From Calditrichota bacterium (lineage in GTDB: Bacteria; Electryoneota; B3-LCP): 38,039 nucleotides of DNA. Location of the stretch: the NCBI GenBank assembly GCA_020051775.1, contig JAGVQJ010000046.1, forward strand, positions 1 through 38,039. The letters run 5' to 3'. A program made the translations under genes and the position numbers. Below, piece after piece: positions 32,408-38,039 of the stretch. The notes below the pieces were generated by a model. It searched no databases. It was given only the letters and a program-made list of their open reading frames with translations, and was not told the DNA's origin. Within the stretch, counting starts at the first letter, position 1. Each line of letters opens with the position of its first letter.

Positions 32408-33121
32408 CTAAACAGGCCTTTTCACCGCCACACAGTGCCACCCAAAGCACGCCAGATCATCCGCCAGCTTGCCGCCCCGCACCCTGAAATACAGCGCCCC
32501 CAGAATGCCCAGCACATAGGCAAGCGGCCAGCTCCAGTCGCCATACCGCCGCGCCATGCTGCCCAGACGCATCAGTTCCTGCTGACAATATGCAAACCAG
32601 TCTCCGTTAGGCGTGAGTTCAACAATCTCAAATCCGCGTTGAGGCAGGTGGTGTTCGTACCAGTAACGACTAAAACCCGAGCAGAAATGATAGGGCGCGA
32701 AATGTACAAGCGAAGCAAAGGGTGCTGTCAGGATCAACTTGCCTCCGGGCTTGAGCAAGCGCGCAAATTCGTCGACGGCCTTGGTGGGGTCGGGCACGTG
32801 CTCCAGCACTTCGCTGCACACGATGGCATCGAAAGTGGCATCTGGTTCGGGGATGGCGGTGATGTCGCACACCAAATCGATCCGGCTGGTATCCCAGTTA
32901 CCTGTTTGCAGGCCTTTACCGTCGCCCATCCCTTCATACTGGCCGAAATCTTGCGAAACATAATCGAGGTGTGCGCATAGAGGCTTGTTCCTGAGTTCCC
33001 CTGCACCGGCGTCAAGGATGCGATAGCCCGCTGGAATGTCGCCGAGCGTTGTTGTTAGCCATATCTGACGGTTGCTTTCATTTACGTTGGTATAAAGAAG
33101 ATTTTTGAATGCTTGCTTCAT
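32408..33121 (-). CDS. Class I SAM methyltransferase
   Basis: This 237-residue protein shows YRILDAGAGELRNKPL (33-48), VCDITAIPEPDATFDAIVCS, EVLEHVPDPTKAVDEF and LKPGGKLILTAPF, the core motifs of methyltransferase type 11. The C-terminal part contains a possible hydrophobic helix (WPLAYVLGILGALYF), suggesting membrane association. Its ATG is 4 bases after the DUF268 gene stop. The substrate is unknown. Confidence 0.84.
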   Translation of the reverse strand: MKQAFKNLLYTNVNESNRQIWLTTTLGDIPAGYRILDAGAGELRNKPLCAHLDYVSQDFGQYEGMGDGKGLQTGNWDTSRIDLVCDITAIPEPDATFDAIVCSEVLEHVPDPTKAVDEFARLLKPGGKLILTAPFASLVHFAPYHFCSGFSRYWYEHHLPQRGFEIVELTPNGDWFAYCQQELMRLGSMARRYGDWSWPLAYVLGILGALYFRVRGGKLADDLACFGWHCVAVKRPV

Positions 33122-33125
33122 TTCG

Positions 33126-33911
33126 TCATTTCTTTATAAAGGTGAATATGCCAAGACCGTAGCGGCTCTGACCTATGGAGGATAGGGTTTCATACGTTGC
33201 ATCCGTCCCGACCAACCCGTTATCTGCGGAAAATAATGCAAACTCGCGCAGTAGGAGCTGATTGTTCTCAGCAATATCCACAATGGTATTCGGATCGAAC
33301 ACGCGGTGTGCGTTGAATTCCACACGCTCGACGCCCACTGGTACAGAAAGGTAAAAAACGCCCCCCGAACGAAGAATAAGCGCCATGTTACGGATGCCGG
33401 ATTCATAGCCTTTCGGGTCAATCACGTCGCCATAACGGCCAAGGCCAAAATGTTCCAGGGCATGAAGGCAGGAAAGAGAATCACAATAATCCGTGATGGC
33501 AGCAACGGGATTCATCAAGTCAGCCTGCTTGAAAGTCACGCCGGGAATGCGGGCGGTTATTGGTCGGATGTCGAAGACCTCAATTTCGCGGAAACTGGCC
33601 ACATGGGTTACAAACCCATCCACACGGGAGCCGACATCCACATGCCTTTCCGGCCTGGCCTCAAAGATCATTCTGGCCACCAGCAAATCCTGCCAGAAAT
33701 ATTCGCTCTTAGTGATACCGCCTTCTTCATACCAGTCATGCAGGCAGGGCGACAACTCAAGACGTCCGCTGTAGTTGGAGCGAAAACGGAAGAAATCGCG
33801 CACATATCGCGGCAGTCCCCGCAGAGAATGAAACGTTTTCCTTGGGTCGATGCCGAATTGGGCACTGAGGAGCCAGTAGACCCGAAGAAGTATAGTCCGA
33901 ATACTCATCAT
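33126..33911 (-). CDS. DUF268 protein (methyltransferase-like)
   Basis: This 261-residue protein has the DUF268 signature RHVDVGSRVDGFVTHVASFR (89-108) followed by EIEVFDIRPI and later LSCLHALEHFGLGRYGD and GGVFYLSVPVG. DUF268 proteins have a SAM methyltransferase-like fold in which the glycine-rich loop is DVGSRVDGF, and occur in LPS and capsule clusters; the activity is unproven to my knowledge. The ATG overlaps the FkbM stop (ATGA), so translation is coupled. Confidence 0.85.
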   Translation of the reverse strand: MMSIRTILLRVYWLLSAQFGIDPRKTFHSLRGLPRYVRDFFRFRSNYSGRLELSPCLHDWYEEGGITKSEYFWQDLLVARMIFEARPERHVDVGSRVDGFVTHVASFREIEVFDIRPITARIPGVTFKQADLMNPVAAITDYCDSLSCLHALEHFGLGRYGDVIDPKGYESGIRNMALILRSGGVFYLSVPVGVERVEFNAHRVFDPNTIVDIAENNQLLLREFALFSADNGLVGTDATYETLSSIGQSRYGLGIFTFIKK

Positions 33912-34753
33912 TCTTTCTTTGAGTCGCGAAATAGGAAGTTATGAGTATCGAATTCTAATTTTCCACTCGAAACCCGGTCAACATCCTCCATGGTTATTGG
34001 GCGCATATCTTGGTCGGCGCTGAATGCTTGATAACCATTTTGGAAAAACATTTGAAATGTGGTGGCAAGATTCGGATTTATTTCAACACCGCTCGGCTGA
34101 TGATCTTTAGTCACTATTTCGACCAGCCAGATTGGTTTCGGATCGTTGGAGAGCATTATGGTTGCGCCCTCCAGCATCCATTTTTCTGCACCCTCAACAT
34201 CAACCAGAATAAGCGCCCTCTTTCCCCGCAATCGAGTACCGAGCACTACATCCATGGTTGAAGACGGCACAAGTGTCACATAGTTTTCTGGGATACCCGC
34301 CCAACCCTTAACAACGGACGCACCTGTGTTGCCTCCATATATTTCGAGTATCCCTACGTTATTGGATAGTGCTATTGGAAATATTTCAGCGCCAGACCAG
34401 CCATTGGATTTAATATTTTTGCATAGATAGCGAAGATTTCTTTCAATTGGTTCAAATGCAATTACTGGTTTTCCCATACTCAACGCGTGGCAGCAGTAAT
34501 AGCCGACATTCGCGCCGACATTGACCAAGATATCAACATCCTTGAGAATATTCCTGACGAGTTCAGTTTCCGTAGGCTCAAAAGTTCCCTGTGCCATGGC
34601 TGTATTTCCAGCCAACTTGAAGCCCCATGGCGTCGCTTTTGGTTCTTCCATGAAATCTAGTTGATCACGCACACTTCGATACATGGTGGCTATGCGAGGA
34701 AATCGGTCGAAGAGAGGCCTCACTAATGAGATTGACCATTTTGTCAAAGACAT
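33908..34753 (-). CDS. FkbM-family methyltransferase
   Basis: This 281-residue protein has ILVNVGANVGYYCCHALSMG (75-94), VIAFEPIERNLRYLCKNIKS and ALILVDVEGAEKWMLEGA, the motifs of FkbM. The first motif has asparagine (N78) in place of the usual aspartate before VGAN. It is translationally coupled to the DUF268 gene and overlaps wzx by 10 bases. It is predicted to methylate a hydroxyl of the glycan. It is the second FkbM gene in the cluster and differs from the first at 16715-17563. Confidence 0.85.
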   Translation of the reverse strand: MSLTKWSISLVRPLFDRFPRIATMYRSVRDQLDFMEEPKATPWGFKLAGNTAMAQGTFEPTETELVRNILKDVDILVNVGANVGYYCCHALSMGKPVIAFEPIERNLRYLCKNIKSNGWSGAEIFPIALSNNVGILEIYGGNTGASVVKGWAGIPENYVTLVPSSTMDVVLGTRLRGKRALILVDVEGAEKWMLEGATIMLSNDPKPIWLVEIVTKDHQPSGVEINPNLATTFQMFFQNGYQAFSADQDMRPITMEDVDRVSSGKLEFDTHNFLFRDSKKE

Positions 34754-35967
34754 TCTTCTATTCCTTTATGTTTCGAAAGCACTACCATCCAAAGAAAATA
34801 CGACACAGAAAACAACACCCCTGCGATGACAATACCGGTAGTGCCATACCAATACGCACCGACAAAGTTTAATATGACACCTAACAGCGCTGTAACAATT
34901 TTGGCCGGCATCATTGTGTGCGTTTTCATTTGGCTCATCAGGTTTAGAGAAATAGTTTGGCCGGCAGCGAACACCCCACCAGCAAGCATCACCCACGGCA
35001 ACAGATGCGACACGGGTCCGTATTCCTTGGCCACAAAAATCCGAAATATCTGCGCGTGAAAAAGAAGAGCCACTAGGAAGGCCACGCCTGTCACCCCCAG
35101 CGCCAACCCGGTTAGACGCCAGCTAAGGTTGCTTATGTTGGCATTGCGTCGGCTATCGCTTGCATCACCAGCCCGCTGGTAGAAAATGGGGGCCAGGAAC
35201 TGCATGGCCATTCCAGTAACCATTGAGATTGGGTAGTACCCCAACTGGAAGAGTACTGCATACAAACCCACCTCTTGCGTCGTCGCGAAAAGCTCCAGTG
35301 CCCAACGATCAGATGCAAACTGCGCCCAGGTAAACATTCCGAAGATTGAGATTGGCCATGAATACCTCCAAATCTGTTCCTGCCAGCTTCTTTTGTTATT
35401 TTCTACGTTTATATTTTTGGTAATAATCTTACGAAAAAAGAGAGACTGAGATCCAAGCACCAAGATTACGGCCATGGCATAGCCGACCATGGCCACCGTA
35501 CTGGTGGCGCCCAGCCATAACATCAACCCGACAGCGACCAGAAACCGCGCCCAGGATTCCATTCCCTGATGGAGCGCCACGATGGAGCGTTGGCGGGCGG
35601 CATTCTGAATGCCGCTGAGGATTGAGTTGTAGCCGCTGAGGATGGCGAAGATAAGGGCTACGGTTGCGATACCGATCCATTCCGTTCGCCCGGCTATCAG
35701 CAGGCCGGCGACCGCAAACAGCATCAAGAGAACGATGATCCCGGTCGCCGATAACACCAGGCGGCGTACCGCGTTCAAATAGCCGCCGAGATCGCCCCGC
35801 TCCACTGCCGGTGCATAGAAGCGGGTTACCCCGTTGCCCAAGGGTCCGAGTACGGTCTGATTGACCAGGGTGGCTACGGTCATCCCCAGGGCCAGTTCAC
35901 CATACGCAGCGGGGTCGAGTAGCTCGGTAAGTAGTCGCACCCCAACCAGGGAGCCAAGCACTGCCAT
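34744..35967 (-). CDS. wzx: Wzx-like oligosaccharide flippase
   Basis: This polytopic MATE-like (MOP superfamily) protein has about 12 transmembrane segments over 407 residues from the ATG at 35967. The N-terminus reads VLGSLVGVRLLTELLDPAAY and is followed by GELALGMTVATLVNQTVLGP, typical of polysaccharide flippases. The frame stays open for 24 codons upstream and encodes VFKSERVRRLSKEGFWVVLG, which looks like the natural N-terminus of this family, but there the codon at the start position is ATA (36037-36039) instead of ATG. Starting at 35967 would shorten the first membrane helix. Wzx flips the undecaprenyl-linked repeat unit across the inner membrane. Confidence 0.85.
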   Translation of the reverse strand: MAVLGSLVGVRLLTELLDPAAYGELALGMTVATLVNQTVLGPLGNGVTRFYAPAVERGDLGGYLNAVRRLVLSATGIIVLLMLFAVAGLLIAGRTEWIGIATVALIFAILSGYNSILSGIQNAARQRSIVALHQGMESWARFLVAVGLMLWLGATSTVAMVGYAMAVILVLGSQSLFFRKIITKNINVENNKRSWQEQIWRYSWPISIFGMFTWAQFASDRWALELFATTQEVGLYAVLFQLGYYPISMVTGMAMQFLAPIFYQRAGDASDSRRNANISNLSWRLTGLALGVTGVAFLVALLFHAQIFRIFVAKEYGPVSHLLPWVMLAGGVFAAGQTISLNLMSQMKTHTMMPAKIVTALLGVILNFVGAYWYGTTGIVIAGVLFSVSYFLWMVVLSKHKGIEECL

Positions 35968-36086
35968 TGCCTGGCCGAGGACAACCCAGAAGCCTTCTTT
36001 GGATAGCCGGCGAACTCGTTCAGATTTAAAAACTCTTATATCGATCCCACTTCACTACGAGACCTTTGAACAACTCGTCAAGTTTT

Positions 36087-36191
36087 TCATCTTTGGTTCA
36101 CAAAATTGCCTCTGAAAAAGGGGTTATACAAAGATAACATATTGACGGAGTGCCAATCTCCGAGAACCATAATTTTCAAACTGTTTTTCAT
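36087..36191 (-). pseudogene. CgeB-type gene start, remnant
   Basis: From an ATG at 36191, overlapping the stop of the GT-C-like gene (ATGA), the frame reads MKNSLKIMVLGDWHSVNMLS and stops after 34 codons. The first 15 residues closely match the N-terminus of the CgeB-like protein at 27626-28720 (MKILVVGDWHS). The rest of the gene is missing. This marks the place where a second CgeB-type gene was deleted. Confidence 0.6.
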
Positions 36192-37621
36192 GAATATATA
36201 GCGTAATAGGCAATTTGCACTAGGGATATAAAAATAGCCGCCATTATCACACTGGTAATTGCATTTTTCTTTTGTATCAATACAGGTAGTGCATAAGCGA
36301 GTAAAAAAGGAATGGCAATAGTCATATACCGCCTGCTTGGTGAAAAGAAGAGCAGCGGAATTACAAAGTACATTAACCCGATAAGGAGCAGAGTGTTTTG
36401 CACTTTAGTGGATTCAATATATTTTCTCTGAAAAAGTATAATGAGCAGCGCCATAAACAAGGTAATGTCATAGACAGCATCTATGTGACTCACTATATAA
36501 TCGAAGCGTTCAACTGCCGAATTACCCCCGAACCAGGGCATGGGGATCATTAGAATATAAACTGCTCTAGCTGGTATGGTGTACCAAAAGTTTGAGATAT
36601 TGGGAGGAATGCTGCCAATTCCATTAGTCATGAAATGTCCCCCGGCTGGTTTTATCTCCATGACCGTTTTTACGGTATCCATTATGGATACAGTGGTGTT
36701 CATCAAATTAAAGTTTACTTGGATTATTAGGAGAGCAAACAACACTCCACAGCCCACTAGAAAAACAAACAAACTTTTCTTAAAAGTGTGACGTAAATAA
36801 AATGGCCCCAAAAAAAGCAGGGCTAAAACGGGGATGACTGAAGAAAACCTTAAAGTGAGCAATAAAACCAGCAAGACGATGACGAGTAATAAGCTCCTCC
36901 AACTATATTCAGCAATCAATTTAATTACGGCCAATGTACAGGCGGCCACAACTGTAAATAATAGGGATTCTTTGTAGAGAAGTGCGCTCCACAGCCACAA
37001 TCCAGGACAAAAAAACAATACTACCAACCCAACAAGCGCAGTGCGCGTTGATAAACCCGCGATGGTAAAGAGCTTGTAACTCAGAAGACAAAAAACAAAT
37101 GCAAGAAAAGCATTAACAACAATGCCAACCTCGGGCACGATACCAGAGTTAGAATAAATCAGTGCCAGGAGGCCAGAATACCCCAGACTGGTTACATAGC
37201 TTGGCTCATAACCTGCGTGGTTGTCCGGATTTAACCCCAAATCGATTCCATATTTTGCCCATCTTCCCATAAACTCAACAGCAGCACGATGGTGAAGGGA
37301 ACTATCTCCGTATGCTGCAATGCTTACATTACTGCCTTCACGAATTATAAAAAAATGGTCAAAATACGCCACCGATCCAATCATTTTCATCGCTAATAAC
37401 CCGATGAATATCCATTTAATTTTTTCCGGAAGTTCAGGCGCACACAGATTCATCGCAAATGGAACGATGGCCAAAAAAGCTGCTCCAGTAACCACTGTAA
37501 TTATGTAGTAGTGGCTCGTAGATTTTAGGATATGACATGACCACAACCAAGCAATCAACGTGAGTATGATGATGGCTATATCTGGCAATCTTTCGGTAGG
37601 TTTCTGCAGGTTATCTCGCAA
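36188..37621 (-). CDS. Polytopic membrane protein, GT-C/GT39-like
   Basis: This 477-residue protein has about 12 transmembrane segments. Near residues 96-127 it has SIAAYGDSSLHHRAAVEFMG and WAKYGIDLGL, an acidic residue in an extracytoplasmic loop before a GYEPSYVTSLGYSGLLALIY segment. This layout resembles GT-C glycosyltransferases, which use polyprenyl-phosphate sugars, or an alternative polymerase. The start is TTG at 37621; no strong ribosome-binding site is visible. The gene is AT-rich relative to wzx. The C-terminal serine codon is followed by a stop overlapping the CgeB remnant start. The function is tentative. Confidence 0.7.
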   Translation of the reverse strand: MRDNLQKPTERLPDIAIIILTLIAWLWSCHILKSTSHYYIITVVTGAAFLAIVPFAMNLCAPELPEKIKWIFIGLLAMKMIGSVAYFDHFFIIREGSNVSIAAYGDSSLHHRAAVEFMGRWAKYGIDLGLNPDNHAGYEPSYVTSLGYSGLLALIYSNSGIVPEVGIVVNAFLAFVFCLLSYKLFTIAGLSTRTALVGLVVLFFCPGLWLWSALLYKESLLFTVVAACTLAVIKLIAEYSWRSLLLVIVLLVLLLTLRFSSVIPVLALLFLGPFYLRHTFKKSLFVFLVGCGVLFALLIIQVNFNLMNTTVSIMDTVKTVMEIKPAGGHFMTNGIGSIPPNISNFWYTIPARAVYILMIPMPWFGGNSAVERFDYIVSHIDAVYDITLFMALLIILFQRKYIESTKVQNTLLLIGLMYFVIPLLFFSPSRRYMTIAIPFLLAYALPVLIQKKNAITSVIMAAIFISLVQIAYYAIYS

Positions 37622-37696
37622 TGTTCAACCCATCCAGCTTTCATTGGGAGGTATTTTCACCCTGATGTTCCCCGATAAAACATTGACAGCGTGTCT

Positions 37697-37810
37697 ACCT
37701 AATCACATTCATCCAGTCCGATAAAACTATCGCGAATAAATGTAGCCCCGCTGGGCTAAAGTGCATGTTGTCATATGCCATTCCCTCCGAGGAATAGGGA
37801 ACGTTGCTAT
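37697..37810 (-). pseudogene. SGNH/GDSL hydrolase C-terminal remnant
   Basis: The frame reads MQLDSNVPYSSEGMAYDNMH followed by FSPAGLHLFAIVLSDWM to a TAG at 37697. The block D-x-M-H-F-S-P-A-G is the last catalytic motif (Asp and His) of SGNH hydrolases, often acetylxylan esterase or O-acetyltransferase partners in glycan clusters. Only about 45 residues remain; the N-terminal catalytic serine is missing. Confidence 0.65.
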
Positions 37811-37819
37811 CTAACTGCA

Positions 37820-38039
37820 TTAGTCTAATACCTCCCACATTCCTTCGTAGTTATCAAGCAGTTTCCAGCCTTTTTCCGCACACCTTCCCGCTGTCACAGG
37901 ATGTACCCCGGTTAAATAGGCTACGCATTTCACGGGGTAAATCTTTAAAGTATCGGCAATTTCGTTGAATTTATAGCCCATGCTTTTTACAGCAATAAAA
38001 CAAATCAAATTCCGCGCATGGCAATTTATCTGTTTTCGA
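37820..38039 (-). CDS. REP-associated tyrosine transposase-like C-terminal fragment (partial)
   Basis: The frame is open to the window edge and contains CHARNLICFIAVKSMGYKFN, EIADTLKI and later GRCAEKGWKLLDN. This resembles the DnaA-like helix-turn-helix C-terminus of some REP-associated tyrosine transposases. A stretch IYPVKC / VHPVTAGRC looks like a short internal duplication. The catalytic HUH region lies outside the window. The call is a family impression; it could also be an unrelated DNA-binding protein. It is interesting because REP-like palindromes occur in wzy. Confidence 0.45.
   Translation of the reverse strand, partial: RKQINCHARNLICFIAVKSMGYKFNEIADTLKIYPVKCVAYLTGVHPVTAGRCAEKGWKLLDNYEGMWEVLD

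Noticed and set aside
35968..36115. Separate small + strand gene upstream of wzx
   Set aside because: The + strand frame here is antisense to the natural N-terminal coding extension of wzx and shows no family likeness.

Overview
The window looks like a bacterial chromosome segment of roughly 50% GC. The dispersed inverted-repeat elements, the intergenic heptamer arrays, the MazF/HigBA/BrnTA modules and the Wzx/Wzy-type glycan genes together suggest a Desulfobacterota (Deltaproteobacteria, Syntrophales-like) genome. That assignment is an impression, not a measurement. No rRNA, tRNA or CRISPR array was seen.

Left flank (1-2.6 kb, + strand): the C-terminal tail of a Nudix-like hydrolase, a 129-bp inverted-repeat element, and a complete elongation factor G gene. 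The EF-G gene is not next to rpsL/rpsG, so it may be a second EF-G paralogue.

Toxin-antitoxin and gene-remnant zone (2.6-8.2 kb): five type II toxin-antitoxin loci lie within 5 kb. Three look intact: two MazF/PemK types and one PIN-domain (DUF3368) type with a ribbon-helix-helix partner. Two have a 5'-truncated toxin but a complete antitoxin: higB is cut at an IS3 transposase remnant, and brnT is cut at a glycosyltransferase remnant. Between them lie scraps of glycan genes (DegT aminotransferase, GT4, NAD-dependent epimerase), a MITE-like element and two pairs of direct repeats. The zone reads as the eroded distal end of the polysaccharide cluster.

Polysaccharide cluster (8.2-37.8 kb, all live genes on the - strand, transcribed from right to left): it encodes a Wzx flippase, a Wzy polymerase, a GT-C-like membrane protein, a 682-residue AT-rich membrane protein, a CgeB-type transferase, GT2, GT11 (fucosyltransferase-like), two GT4s, a methyltransferase-GT2 fusion, asparagine synthase AsnB and an unusually large number of methyltransferase-like proteins. 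Near the distal end fnlA-fnlB-fnlC-wbuB is the pathway for UDP-N-acetyl-L-fucosamine and its transfer, in the same order as in known O-antigen clusters. The likely product is a methylated, FucNAc-containing O-antigen or capsule made by the Wzx/Wzy route. No initiating sugar-phosphate transferase and no Wzz or export gene is present.

Most notable structures: (1) a GIY-YIG nuclease gene sits precisely inside a split four-helix-bundle (S23-type) gene, bounded by imperfect inverted repeats; (2) an intergenic heptamer repeat has entered fnlB twice without breaking the frame; (3) a pair of REP-like palindromes is read through in frame inside wzy; (4) the toxin halves of two toxin-antitoxin pairs are lost while the antitoxins are kept. 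Three decayed transposases (IS3-, IS5- and a third DDE-type) and several truncated gene copies show that the cluster has been repeatedly rearranged.
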